Assembly: GCA_024970065.1 (NCBI GenBank)
Contig: CP103908.1
Span: 682,001 to 746,000 of the forward strand
Direction: 5' to 3'
Length of the DNA: 64,000 nt
Source of the DNA: Pediococcus acidilactici
GTDB taxonomy: Bacteria > Bacillota > Bacilli > Lactobacillales > Lactobacillaceae
Numbering within the stretch: the stretch's first letter is position 1; each line of letters opens with the position of its first letter. The notes beneath the pieces are model-generated. The model made no database searches, was not told the origin of the DNA, and saw nothing but the letters and a program-made list of their open reading frames with translations. Shown in pieces: positions 36,955 through 46,115 of this stretch. Made by a program: the position numbers and the translations under genes.

Positions 36955-38133
36955 ATGACTGAAAGCATTGAACGTAAGTTTTCGGATGATGAGAAACTTG
37001 AATTATTAGCTGACTTGATTTCATTTAGGACAGTCAATAATAATGAATTTAGTGTTGCGAAATATATACAAAATAAATTGGCACAATATAAAATCGATTC
37101 AGAAATTTTACCTGTATCAGAAAATCGTGCAAACATCATTGCTGAATTAGGAAAGGGAAAACCTATTATTGGAATTTCTGGGCACATGGATGTAGTCTCA
37201 GAAATCGATGCCAGTAAATGGCAAAGTGATCCATTTACCATGACTGAAAAGAATGGTAATTTGTATGGTCGGGGAACGGCAGATATGAAATCCGGATTAG
37301 CAGCAATGATTATCACGTTGATCGAATTAAAACAGCGTGATTTACCAAAGAATGGCACAATCCGATTTATGGCAACGGTCGGAGAAGAAATTGGAGGAAT
37401 AGGGGCAAATAAACTTCATAAGTATGGTTATACGAGGGATATAGACGCATTAATAATTGGAGAGCCATCTAATCATGAAATAATTTATGCTCATAAAGGA
37501 TCGATGGATATAAGACTTACTTCTTATGGGGAAGTAGCACATAGTTCAATACCTGAAAGTGGGTTCAATGCGTTAAATCCAATTATATTAATATTAGCGG
37601 AAGCCAAAAAGATTTTTGATTCAGTAACGGTGTCTAATGAAACTTTAGGTGATTTGAAATATAATGCTACAATTTTACATTCGGGTGATCAGGTAAACTC
37701 GATACCTGATAAGGAGTTTGCGGAGATGAATGTAAGAACGATACCTGAGTATTCAAGTGAAAAGGTTGAAAAAGTTTTTCAAAAATTAGTCGAGGAACAA
37801 AATAAACAAGGCGCTAAAGTGAAAATGGATATATATATGGTAGAAGAACCGGTATTAAAAAGCTCCCGTAACAGACTTATTGAATTAGCAACTTCAGAGG
37901 CAAAAAGGACTTTAGGAATTGAATATAAAACGACAGCAAGTGTTGGTGTAACGGACGCTTCTAATTTACTAAAGGATCATTTAAATGTAGACTTTCCATT
38001 TATAATGTTTGGACCAGGAGACTATCGAGTTGCCCATAAAATTAATGAATACGTGAATAAAAAAGAATATTTATGTTTTTCAAACATTTATAGCAATCTT
38101 TTAATTAAGTATTTAGAACCACGGACAGATTAG
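36955..38133 (+). CDS. M20 family peptidase/deacylase, second copy
   Basis: This 392-residue paralogue of the preceding gene has the same layout: SGHMDVVSEID, LYGRGTADMKSG, VGEEIGGIGA, HKGSMDIRL and the C-terminal FGPGDYRVAHKINEY. All expected metal ligands are kept, so both copies should be active. The two proteins differ throughout, which points to an old tandem duplication with a shift in substrate rather than a recent copy. It ends the MFS-M20-M20 operon, just before a hairpin. Confidence 0.88.
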   Translation: MTESIERKFSDDEKLELLADLISFRTVNNNEFSVAKYIQNKLAQYKIDSEILPVSENRANIIAELGKGKPIIGISGHMDVVSEIDASKWQSDPFTMTEKNGNLYGRGTADMKSGLAAMIITLIELKQRDLPKNGTIRFMATVGEEIGGIGANKLHKYGYTRDIDALIIGEPSNHEIIYAHKGSMDIRLTSYGEVAHSSIPESGFNALNPIILILAEAKKIFDSVTVSNETLGDLKYNATILHSGDQVNSIPDKEFAEMNVRTIPEYSSEKVEKVFQKLVEEQNKQGAKVKMDIYMVEEPVLKSSRNRLIELATSEAKRTLGIEYKTTASVGVTDASNLLKDHLNVDFPFIMFGPGDYRVAHKINEYVNKKEYLCFSNIYSNLLIKYLEPRTD

Positions 38134-38161
38134 TCTTTAAAATTTTAAAAGTGTCATAATT

Positions 38162-38205
38162 AAGCGGCCGACGGGATTTACTGAAATCTTGTCGGTCACT
38201 TTTTG
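38162..38205. terminator. Hairpin between converging genes
   Basis: A long G-C-rich stem begins at AAGCGGCCGACGGGATTT, closes with AAATCTTGTCGGTCACT and is followed by T5. It ends the M20 operon and possibly the leftward AraC gene. It resembles the hairpin at 31689-31722. Confidence 0.75.
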
Positions 38206-38209
38206 TTAG

Positions 38210-39202
38210 TTAGTATAAATCATCTCGATTTTTGATTAATTCGGTTTTATAGCTAATGGGGGTGGTATTCACGTATTTTTTGAATAATCGATTTAGTGAT
38301 GACGGGTTTTTATAACCGATTCGTTGAGAAATTTGATCGAGAGATAAATTAGTTTGAAATAAAAGCTCTTGGGCTGCGTAAAGCCGACGCTGTTCAATTA
38401 ATTCTTTAAATGTTTGGCCAGTAGCTGCTTTAATTTTATTACTAAGATAATTCATGTTATATCCAAAATGCTTACTTGTATACTGCAAATTAGTGGTCGA
38501 GTAATGCTGCTCAATATATTTTAGAATTGCGAGTAATTCAACATTGCTGTCCGCAGTAAAATTAAGGTGGTGATGACTAACCAACGGAGGTAATTGCGTA
38601 ATTAAAGTTGAAAAGAGTAATTCTAAGACATGATTATTTATCGTATGAGCAGACACAAATACTGCGTAAAATAAATCCATAATTAAACTACGAGACAACG
38701 ATTCTGCTGGCAAATCAAAGATCATGAAGTTATGGTTCGTGGTTTTTAAATTGCAATTTTGTAAAAAGTCTGTCACTGGGTTAGTTTGACCCGCAAGTAA
38801 TTCTAGTAAATGAGTAACGGTCAGCGAGTTTTTTAGTAGGATGTTAATTATAGTGTCATTTTCTCCAGTATAGCCAATCTTTTGAACAGTATTTTTATCC
38901 ATTAATAGTAATTGACCTTGTTTGAATTCAAATTGTTCGTTGTTTAACGATTGAATACAGTTTCCAGAGTACATATAGTTAAGTTCGATAAAGTCATGAG
39001 TATGGGCGGGAACATAAGAAAAACGATTTCCCTTAACGATGGTTAAATCACCGTGCTTGAAAAAATTATATTTAGGCATTTTGGGAATTGGACTTTCCTT
39101 AAAGTTAAGCTTCATATAATTATAATTTGCATGATTTTTCCGTTGAGTTTCCTCTACGTAGTTCAAGTCACGTATTTTTTTATCTAAAGCAATAAAATCC
39201 AT
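38210..39202 (-). CDS. AraC-family regulator, probable rhamnose/rhamnoside activator
   Basis: This 330-residue regulator has an N-terminal cupin (PAHTHDFIELNYMYSGN near residue 65, QGQLLLMD) and a C-terminal AraC HTH pair (about 225-325, with FGYNMNYLSNKIKAATG and RIGYKNPSSLNRLFKKYV). It is similar in layout and in several motifs to the regulator at 60398-61372. It is divergent from an MFS porter and a GH78 alpha-rhamnosidase, so it probably activates these in response to rhamnose or a rhamnoside. AAAAGGAG precedes the ATG. Confidence 0.85.
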   Translation of the reverse strand: MDFIALDKKIRDLNYVEETQRKNHANYNYMKLNFKESPIPKMPKYNFFKHGDLTIVKGNRFSYVPAHTHDFIELNYMYSGNCIQSLNNEQFEFKQGQLLLMDKNTVQKIGYTGENDTIINILLKNSLTVTHLLELLAGQTNPVTDFLQNCNLKTTNHNFMIFDLPAESLSRSLIMDLFYAVFVSAHTINNHVLELLFSTLITQLPPLVSHHHLNFTADSNVELLAILKYIEQHYSTTNLQYTSKHFGYNMNYLSNKIKAATGQTFKELIEQRRLYAAQELLFQTNLSLDQISQRIGYKNPSSLNRLFKKYVNTTPISYKTELIKNRDDLY

Positions 39203-39273
39203 TATAAACTGCTCCTTTTAACTACCTGTAGTTTTGCAATTATTCGGGTGGACTGGAGATATTGTAGCACTTA

Positions 39274-39287
39274 TTTTAAGCGCTTAC
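39274..39287 (+). promoter_or_regulatory. cre-like site before MFS/GH78 operon
   Basis: TTTAAGCGCTTACA matches cre at all but the second position. It lies just upstream of the ribosome site of the MFS gene. Confidence 0.6.
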
Positions 39288-39315
39288 AATGAGACTAGTT
39301 AAGGAGGAGAGATAT

Positions 39316-40581
39316 ATGCAAAAACAAAGTGATATTTTAGTGAAAAAGTACCGACCTTTAGCTACAGCAGCAGGGATCGGTTCAATTTTGGGCTCTGGAA
39401 TCATTGTTGGATTATCGGCAACTATTACGGTATGGCAACAGGGATTAGCGCTATCAAACACACAGGTTGGAGTGATTTCTGGAGCATTAACTTTTGCAAT
39501 TGCGATTGGTTCATTAATTGCTGGATGGATTACCAATATTTTCGGGTTAACTCGATCATTTAACTGGTTAAATTTAGGTTACGCAATTGGAGCATTAATA
39601 TGTGTTTTAGCTAACAGTTATGAAATCTTATTAGCAGGAGTTATCATCGCTGGATTAGCTTCAGGAGCAGACCTACCAATTAGCTTAACGGTTATTTCAC
39701 ATGACGTACCGGACGATAAAGCTACGGCAAAATTGGTGTCTTTTACCCAAATTTTTTGGCAAATTGGGGTGTTTTTCTCTTACGGCTGTGCTTTTTTAGT
39801 TTCTAAAATGACGGGGGCAATTGGTGCGAGAATTGTTTTTGCTATTTTAGCAATTTGTGCCGCAGTTACTTTTATCTGGCGGACATTATCACCCCGATTT
39901 AAAAATTTTCATTACGAAGCCAATCAACGAATTAATCAGTTACAGCCAACGAAAAGTACTGAATCTGGTTCATTAATAAGAATACTTCGGCAAAATCATA
40001 AATATAGCTTATTCTTTATTTGGATTATGATCTTCTATTGTTGTTGGAACTTGCTGGCAAATACATTTGGACAATTTCAAACATTTACTTTGGTACAAGC
40101 GCACGCTACTCAAAGTTTTGCTACTGGAGCAGGATTAATATTAAACGTAATTGCCTTGCTGGCGTCGATTTCGTTTGCATCAGTAGCAGGTAGTCGTTAC
40201 CGAAATAAATTTTTTATAGTTGGTTCCATTGTTGAACTATTTGCTATGTTAGGCTTGGCGTTAAGTAGTCACGCATTATGGCCAATTGTAATTGCTATTG
40301 GATTCTATAATTTAGGTAATAATATTGCTGGTGAGGCCATGTATAAAGTATGGACACAGGAATCTTTCCCTATAGACAGTCGGGCTTCGGTACAGGGATT
40401 TATTAATGGATTTTCTCGTTTCTTATGTGGGATTTTTGCATTTGTTACACCTACGCTAGTTTTACCAAGCCACATCCGTATAACCATGTTTGGCTTTGCT
40501 GGAGTTGTTGCTGTGTGTTTGGTTGCGGGACTGATAATGATTCATCTACAAAAAAAGTACCAGATTAACGTTGAGGAGTGA
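39316..40581 (+). CDS. MFS sugar transporter next to rhamnosidase
   Basis: This major facilitator has about 421 residues and twelve membrane segments. It starts at ATG 39316, 8 bases after GGAGG. It is probably a proton symporter for a rhamnoside, since GH78 follows 6 bases later and an AraC regulator is divergent. It is of the same general MFS type as the protein at 61491-62756, which sits with rhamnulokinase. The substrate is inferred only from context. Confidence 0.8.
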   Translation: MQKQSDILVKKYRPLATAAGIGSILGSGIIVGLSATITVWQQGLALSNTQVGVISGALTFAIAIGSLIAGWITNIFGLTRSFNWLNLGYAIGALICVLANSYEILLAGVIIAGLASGADLPISLTVISHDVPDDKATAKLVSFTQIFWQIGVFFSYGCAFLVSKMTGAIGARIVFAILAICAAVTFIWRTLSPRFKNFHYEANQRINQLQPTKSTESGSLIRILRQNHKYSLFFIWIMIFYCCWNLLANTFGQFQTFTLVQAHATQSFATGAGLILNVIALLASISFASVAGSRYRNKFFIVGSIVELFAMLGLALSSHALWPIVIAIGFYNLGNNIAGEAMYKVWTQESFPIDSRASVQGFINGFSRFLCGIFAFVTPTLVLPSHIRITMFGFAGVVAVCLVAGLIMIHLQKKYQINVEE

Positions 40582-40587
40582 AATACG

Positions 40588-42165
40588 ATGGCATTTACGT
40601 TTCAAATTAATGATAATGTAGAATTCAACCATGATAAATTACTACTAAAAAAAGCAGATGATAACGTTCCCGAATTAGTTAAGCAAGTGGTAACTCCAAC
40701 AAAACTAGTTGAGACGGTAGCTAATGAAGGACTATTAGATAACGTGGGGATACAGAAGGTGGCCGATATTGCTCAGCTTAGTCAAATGAGACTCGGTAGA
40801 GATGAACGAGTGATTTTAGATTTTGGAGATCACTATGTCGGGCGTTTCTCAGTTAAAATTAAATCAGTTGGATCGCCCATGGATGCCCCATTAACATTAA
40901 AATTAAAGTTCGCTGAGTTACCCACTGAATTAAACCAAGAGAGTAAGGATTACCATGGCTGGTTGAGTCGTTCGTGGATGCAAGAAGAAGTCATTCACTT
41001 GGACGAATTACCTACAAAACTATCGTTGCCTCGCCGATACAGTTTTCGATATGTGGAACTTAAAGTGGTGGATACTTCTCCTAAGTGGCAAGTTAGCTTC
41101 TTTGAGCCCACGTTAATTGCCGAAAGTACAGCACATGGGATACCTACTCAGTTTGTTACTAACGACGTCCTTTTAGAAAAGATTGACCAAGTAGGGTTAA
41201 AAACACTTGCTGATTGTATGCAGAATGTTTTTGAAGATGGCCCAAAACGGGATCGACGACTTTGGATTGGAGATTTAAGGTTACAAGCATTAGCAGACTA
41301 TGAAACTTTTGATAACCGACGATTGGTTAAAAGATGTTTGTATTTGTTTGGAGCGCTAACAGCTAAAGATGGGCGAATACCTGCTAACGTTTTTGTGAAA
41401 CCGACTTATACACCAGATGATACCTTTCTACTCGATTACAGTTTATTTTTCGTTAGTATTTTAGACGATTATTTCCGTCATACTGCTGATCAAACGATGT
41501 TGGACGACTTATACCCAGTAGCTAAAAAGCAAATTGACTATGTAATAGAAAATATGGTTCAAGAGGATGGTAACGTCATATTTGATGAAGATTATCCAGT
41601 TTTTATTGATTGGTCTAACGAATTTAACAAGGATACCGCGGGAATTGCCATTATTATTTACACTTTAAGACAGTTTATACATTTGGCAAGGCATCAAAAG
41701 TTACCTACTATTAACCACTACAAAAAAAAGTTGGAACAGATTGTAAATTATGTTAAACAAAACCTTTTTGACGAAGAAAAGGGATTATTTATCTCTGGTC
41801 CCAATCATGAAACTAACGTTGCTAGTCAAGTCTGGATGGTTTTAGCTCAAGTAATGACTCCTGAAGAAAGCCAACGATTGATGACTAATACGGTCAAAAA
41901 ACTATTTCCAATTAAGGGGATTGCAACTCCGTATATGTATCACCACGTTACTCAAGCACTTTTTGAAGCCGGATTAACGGATGTGGGAGTTCAATTACTA
42001 AAAGACTATTGGGGAAAGATGATTAATTTAGGGGCTGATACATTTTGGGAAGCTTTCGATCCTACAAGACCTAGCTACTCACCATACGGTAGCTCAATGG
42101 TTAATAGTTATTGCCACGCATGGAGTTGTACGCCAGTATATTTAATGAGAAAATATTTAAATTAG
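40588..42165 (+). CDS. Alpha-L-rhamnosidase, GH78
   Basis: This 525-residue GH78 enzyme has a short N-terminal beta-sandwich part (about 1-190) and an (alpha/alpha)6 barrel. The signature EDGPKRDRRLWIGDLRLQALADY holds the acidic residues expected at the active site. It has no signal peptide, so it releases L-rhamnose from imported small rhamnosides such as rutinose or flavonoid glycosides. It is shorter than many GH78 proteins (600-1000 residues) because accessory domains are absent. The rhamnose would feed the rhamnulokinase cluster at the right end of the window. Confidence 0.85.
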   Translation: MAFTFQINDNVEFNHDKLLLKKADDNVPELVKQVVTPTKLVETVANEGLLDNVGIQKVADIAQLSQMRLGRDERVILDFGDHYVGRFSVKIKSVGSPMDAPLTLKLKFAELPTELNQESKDYHGWLSRSWMQEEVIHLDELPTKLSLPRRYSFRYVELKVVDTSPKWQVSFFEPTLIAESTAHGIPTQFVTNDVLLEKIDQVGLKTLADCMQNVFEDGPKRDRRLWIGDLRLQALADYETFDNRRLVKRCLYLFGALTAKDGRIPANVFVKPTYTPDDTFLLDYSLFFVSILDDYFRHTADQTMLDDLYPVAKKQIDYVIENMVQEDGNVIFDEDYPVFIDWSNEFNKDTAGIAIIIYTLRQFIHLARHQKLPTINHYKKKLEQIVNYVKQNLFDEEKGLFISGPNHETNVASQVWMVLAQVMTPEESQRLMTNTVKKLFPIKGIATPYMYHHVTQALFEAGLTDVGVQLLKDYWGKMINLGADTFWEAFDPTRPSYSPYGSSMVNSYCHAWSCTPVYLMRKYLN

Positions 42166-42191
42166 TTACTTGTGTTAGAAATAGGACACTA

Positions 42192-42236
42192 AAAAAGCGT
42201 TTGAAATCCCTTGGGAGGGAAGTGAACGCTTTTTTG
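42192..42236. terminator. Bidirectional terminator between GH78 and GH29
   Basis: AAAAAAGCGTT pairs with AACGCTTTTTT around an inner CCCTTGGGAGGG hairpin. It serves both converging transcripts. Confidence 0.8.
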
Positions 42237-42241
42237 AATAT

Positions 42242-43519
42242 CTAAAATAAATCTGTAACCGGGTTATCCATGGTGATTTTTAAGCCCATTATCGGATCAG
42301 ATAAACTATTGTTAGCCATATTTTGTTGACTAACCACGTGGGAAGCCAAATTTTTAAGTTGTAGGTTGCGTGGGTGAAAGTATTTCTTTTCAGCGAAAGC
42401 GTAAATATAGCGGTCTTTTGCGGTAAAATACCAATTATTCTGTTTTAGATTAGGAACGGCTCGGGTACCATATATGCCGTCACCGTAGGTTACCAACCAT
42501 TTTCCTAATTGATGAATCAGTTTTAGAGCAGGCGTTGGTAAAGTGCCATCAGGTTTAGGCCCGATGCCCAAAATGATGTTTCCACCCAGTGAAACAATCT
42601 TTACAAGATAGTGTAAAATCTCTGGAAACGTTTTGTAAACGTCATTAGGAACGTAGCCCCAGTTTTTTGCTAAAGGGAGGTTACTTTCCCAGACCTTATG
42701 TGGAATTACCTCCGGAACTTTTCGTTCGGGAGTTACATAATCTTCATATTTGCCACCAATGGTGCGATCAACAATTAGAATTTGTGGCTGAGATTGTTTG
42801 ATCTGGGGAACAATACTGTCCATGTCTAAAAATTCATGGTGTTCGCTATTTACCCAACCACCGTCTAGCCAAAGAATATCAACTTTACCGTAATTACGAT
42901 TAATTTCCAGTAGTTGATTTTTAACAAAGTCGTTAAATTTTACCCATCGTTGAGGATTGGAAAGCGGGTCATACGAAGCATAACGGCCCCGGGGATCAGA
43001 ACCAGGAGTCCAATAGTAAGGACAGTGCCAATCGGCCTTAGAGTAATAGGCTCCTACTGCGATATTATGAGCATTAAAGCTCTCGGCAAATTCTTGGAAA
43101 AGGTCTTTTCCAGTGTAATGAGTCACGTTGTAGTCTGATTGTTGAGTGGCATACATATTGAATCCGTCATGATGCTTGGTAGTAAAAATTGCATAACGAA
43201 AGCCAGCATTTTTAATTTCAACAGCCCATTTGTCTGGATCATATTTAAGCGGGTTAAAGGAATGGGCTAGATTCCAATAATCTCGGCGAAGGGTGGTAAG
43301 ATCGCTTCTCCAAGGCTTTTTGCGAGCCCAGGTGTCTTCTTTGGAAAGTTGCCATGACTCAACAATTCCAGCCACTGAATAGAGGCCCCAATGAAAAATG
43401 ACCCCAATTTTTTGGTCTTGAAACCAACTAAGCTGTTGTTGTTGGGAATCGGTAAGCGAAGCGTATTCTTCAGTGACAGATTTCTGATGTTCAACGATAT
43501 CTTGTCGAATTTTTTTCAT
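42242..43519 (-). CDS. Alpha-L-fucosidase, GH29
   Basis: This 425-residue GH29 enzyme shows GVIFHWGLYSVAG, the family motif FTTKHHDGFNMY, and the nucleophile Asp219 in VDILWLDGGW. It is cytosolic (no signal peptide) and retains the barrel, but has only a short C-terminal part. It would cut alpha-fucosyl linkages from oligosaccharides brought in by the PTS permease that precedes it by 15 bases. The released fucose fits the fuc genes 2.5 kb to the right. GH29 proteins of lactobacilli include enzymes acting on fucosyl-alpha-1,6-GlcNAc. Confidence 0.9.
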   Translation of the reverse strand: MKKIRQDIVEHQKSVTEEYASLTDSQQQQLSWFQDQKIGVIFHWGLYSVAGIVESWQLSKEDTWARKKPWRSDLTTLRRDYWNLAHSFNPLKYDPDKWAVEIKNAGFRYAIFTTKHHDGFNMYATQQSDYNVTHYTGKDLFQEFAESFNAHNIAVGAYYSKADWHCPYYWTPGSDPRGRYASYDPLSNPQRWVKFNDFVKNQLLEINRNYGKVDILWLDGGWVNSEHHEFLDMDSIVPQIKQSQPQILIVDRTIGGKYEDYVTPERKVPEVIPHKVWESNLPLAKNWGYVPNDVYKTFPEILHYLVKIVSLGGNIILGIGPKPDGTLPTPALKLIHQLGKWLVTYGDGIYGTRAVPNLKQNNWYFTAKDRYIYAFAEKKYFHPRNLQLKNLASHVVSQQNMANNSLSDPIMGLKITMDNPVTDLF

Positions 43520-43534
43520 TTTACATAACCTATA

Positions 43535-44851
43535 TTAAATTTTTTTGCTACGATTACTGGCAATAACGAATGGTAAATACAAGAAAATATCTAAAATAAA
43601 TAAGAATGCAGATAATAAAGTTGCCGGTATATCACCCGCAGTTGTCACCCAGGCGGTTAGTACTGGCGGCAAAGTCCATGGCGGAATTACCACGCTTTTA
43701 GCTACGAGACCTAGGGCAGTTAGGGGATAAGCAATTGCTAAATTGATGATGGGTACAAATAAAAATGGCACCGCAAAAAATGGATTCATTACGACGGGCA
43801 TCCCAAACATAATTGGTTCAGAAATGTTAAAGAAACTAGGCAGTAGTCCAAGCTTAGCAACGTTGCGGTAGTCTTTTCGTTTAGAGCCCCAGAATATGGC
43901 AATTAAGAATGGCAAAATTGCACCAGTTCCTCCGAGCAATGTATACATACCAATCCATGGATTAGTAACAATGTTAGGAACGGTATGGCCAGCGTTGAAA
44001 GCATCGATATTTTGCTGAATAGCAACTAGCATTGAGGGAGAGGTCACGGAAGAAACGATGTTTTGACCGTGTAATCCAAAGAACCATAAAATTTGGGTTA
44101 GAATTTGAACTACAAAAAGTCCTAATGGAGATTCTAAAGCAACTTGTAAAGGTAGGGAGATTACGTCGGTAATTAATTGCGGCACGTTTTGCCCCGCAAT
44201 TTGAGTATAAGTAAAGGTTAAAATGGCAAATAAAATGATTACTAATGATTCAGGAATTAATGTATTGAATGATTGAGCTACTGCAGGAGGTACTGAATCG
44301 GGCATCTTAATTTGAAACTTCTTTTTACTAGAAATCCAAACTAGTAGCTCGGTACTTAATAGAGCCGCGATAATTCCTACAAACATTCCTCCAGAAGAAG
44401 TTAACGTTTGGGCATAAATACCAGCGACTTGGACGGGCTTAGTGGCCCCCACGGGAATAACGTCATTGTAGAGAGGAAACATGATTAAAGTAGTTGCTAA
44501 ACTCAAAATTCCGGCATGAAGTGGGTTGACTTCTTTAGAATCAATTCGGCCATTAGCAATGTAAAAATTAGTTAACCGATAACCGATTAAAAATGAAAGC
44601 AATATAGTCATAATTCCCATAGTTCCTTGATTTACCATGGTACCAATGTCAACTAATTTAGTTGCGTAAGGGAACGCCTTCACTACGGTTGCATTAGTGA
44701 AAACCAGAGAATTAAGCAAAATAAAAAGTGAATTAACCATAATAATTGGCATAATGTCAATAAAAGCATCCCGGATAGCAACTAGGTGCCGTGATTCGGA
44801 CACTTTAGTAGCTACAGGAATCAGCCACTTGGTAATATATTTGGTAAGCAC
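43535..44851 (-). CDS. PTS EIIC permease, cellobiose class, with GH29
   Basis: This 438-residue EIIC of the lactose/cellobiose class has about ten membrane segments and the signatures ILWFFGLHGQNIV and NISEPIMFGMPVVMNP. The start is GTG at 44851, with AGAGGTG upstream. No EIIA or EIIB genes lie next to it, as with the permease at 3007. Co-transcription with alpha-fucosidase and divergence from a GH18 enzyme suggest import of fucosylated or GlcNAc-containing oligosaccharides. If so, the product would be phosphorylated. Confidence 0.88.
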   Translation of the reverse strand: MLTKYITKWLIPVATKVSESRHLVAIRDAFIDIMPIIMVNSLFILLNSLVFTNATVVKAFPYATKLVDIGTMVNQGTMGIMTILLSFLIGYRLTNFYIANGRIDSKEVNPLHAGILSLATTLIMFPLYNDVIPVGATKPVQVAGIYAQTLTSSGGMFVGIIAALLSTELLVWISSKKKFQIKMPDSVPPAVAQSFNTLIPESLVIILFAILTFTYTQIAGQNVPQLITDVISLPLQVALESPLGLFVVQILTQILWFFGLHGQNIVSSVTSPSMLVAIQQNIDAFNAGHTVPNIVTNPWIGMYTLLGGTGAILPFLIAIFWGSKRKDYRNVAKLGLLPSFFNISEPIMFGMPVVMNPFFAVPFLFVPIINLAIAYPLTALGLVAKSVVIPPWTLPPVLTAWVTTAGDIPATLLSAFLFILDIFLYLPFVIASNRSKKI

Positions 44852-44891
44852 GGGCTTGCACCTCTTTTCAAATATAGTGAAAAATTAAATG

Positions 44892-44903
44892 TGAATCGAT
44901 TCA
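44892..44903. promoter_or_regulatory. Palindromic operator candidate
   Basis: TGAATCGATTCA is a perfect 12-bp palindrome in the divergent promoter region of the EIIC/GH29 and GH18 genes. A TATAAT lies 8 bases to the right at 44911-44916. It may be the site of a LacI-type regulator encoded elsewhere. Confidence 0.5.
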
Positions 44904-44931
44904 AGAGTAGTATAATGGATTAAAATATTTT

Positions 44932-44945
44932 TGCAAGCGCTTTCT
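44932..44945 (+). promoter_or_regulatory. cre-like site before GH18
   Basis: TGCAAGCGCTTTCT matches cre well and lies between a TATAAT and the ribosome site of the GH18 gene. Confidence 0.62.
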
Positions 44946-44969
44946 TAAGCGCGAGGAGGAGGGATTTTC

Positions 44970-46007
44970 TTGACCGTATTAATGGCATACCTACATGGAA
45001 GACAAAACTGGCAAATCAATCAGATTCCAGGAGAACAATTAACACATTTGAATTATGCGTTCGCAAAAATTGACGGGAAGAATTTAGTGGATAAAGGGGC
45101 CCACATTAAACGAATTGCAACGATAAAGCGGCGCTTTCCAAATTTAAAGGTTAACATTAGCATTGGTGGATGGGGCGCAGAAGGATTTTCAGATGCCGTT
45201 TTAAACGCTGATAGTCGAAATAAATTTGCAACCAATATAATTAATTTTATACAGCAATATGGCTTAGATGGGGTTGACTTTGATTGGGAATACCCTGGTT
45301 CTGCATTAGGAGGAATTAAATCACGCACTCAAGATGCAGAAAATTTTTACGCCTTTTTAAAGGTATTGCGAGAAAAATTGGCAAGTTGTAGTGATGAATA
45401 TGAAATTTCTGCTGCAATAGCGGGAGATCCCAGTTTATTGACTAGTTTGATAAGCGGCGAAAAACTCAGCATAGCAGAGTATCTAGATTACCTTAACGTA
45501 ATGACTTACGATTTACGGGGAAGTTGGACTAATATTACGGGCCATCAAACCAACCTATATCCCTATGAGGCCATGGAAGGTGAGCTTAGTATTGATACTA
45601 CGGTTAAGTATTTAATCGCTAACCAAGTTCCAGCAAATAAAATCGTGATTGGTAGTGCAGCGTATAGCCGAAACTGGTTAGAAGTAGATAAGGAGGCGCG
45701 TTCGCCTGTAGGAGCACTTGCTAAGGAAAAGGGAATCCAAACTACTCCATATCAAAAAATTGATCAATTAATTGCCCAAAAACCCAAAAATTACTTTTGG
45801 GATGCACAAGCGTCAGCACCATACTATTTTGATAAACAAGTATTTATGTCATTTGACGATAAAAAGTCTATGAAAAATAAAGCTATGTATGCAAAGGAAC
45901 ACCACCTGGGAGGATTGATGTTGTGGGAATTATCGCTGGATCCACAAAATCAGCTGATTTTAGCTGCTGCTAATGCGCTCAGGGGTGATGGACGAGAGAT
46001 TAAGTAA
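44970..46007 (+). CDS. GH18 family glycosidase, cytosolic
   Basis: This 345-residue GH18 enzyme has the family motif GVDFDWEYPGS with catalytic Glu107, SIGGWGAEG near residue 65 and VMTYDLRG near residue 175. It starts at TTG 44970 with GAGGAGGAGGG upstream. It lacks a signal peptide and any chitin-binding domain, so it should act on imported chitobiose-type or N-glycan-core oligosaccharides rather than on polymeric chitin. It is divergent from the fucosidase operon and shares its control region. Confidence 0.87.
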   Translation: MTVLMAYLHGRQNWQINQIPGEQLTHLNYAFAKIDGKNLVDKGAHIKRIATIKRRFPNLKVNISIGGWGAEGFSDAVLNADSRNKFATNIINFIQQYGLDGVDFDWEYPGSALGGIKSRTQDAENFYAFLKVLREKLASCSDEYEISAAIAGDPSLLTSLISGEKLSIAEYLDYLNVMTYDLRGSWTNITGHQTNLYPYEAMEGELSIDTTVKYLIANQVPANKIVIGSAAYSRNWLEVDKEARSPVGALAKEKGIQTTPYQKIDQLIAQKPKNYFWDAQASAPYYFDKQVFMSFDDKKSMKNKAMYAKEHHLGGLMLWELSLDPQNQLILAAANALRGDGREIK

Positions 46008-46032
46008 CGCAATGAATAAAATATAGCACAGC

Positions 46033-46066
46033 AAAAAGTTGGAGAAACGGGTCTCCAACTTTTTTA
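46033..46066. terminator. Bidirectional terminator after GH18
   Basis: AAAAAGTTGGAGA pairs with TCTCCAACTTTTT, followed by T-run. It lies between GH18 and the leftward aldolase gene. Confidence 0.88.
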
Positions 46067-46115
46067 TATAAGACGCCCCATACATACAAATTTCACGGTA
46101 CTAGAAGCGCGAAAG

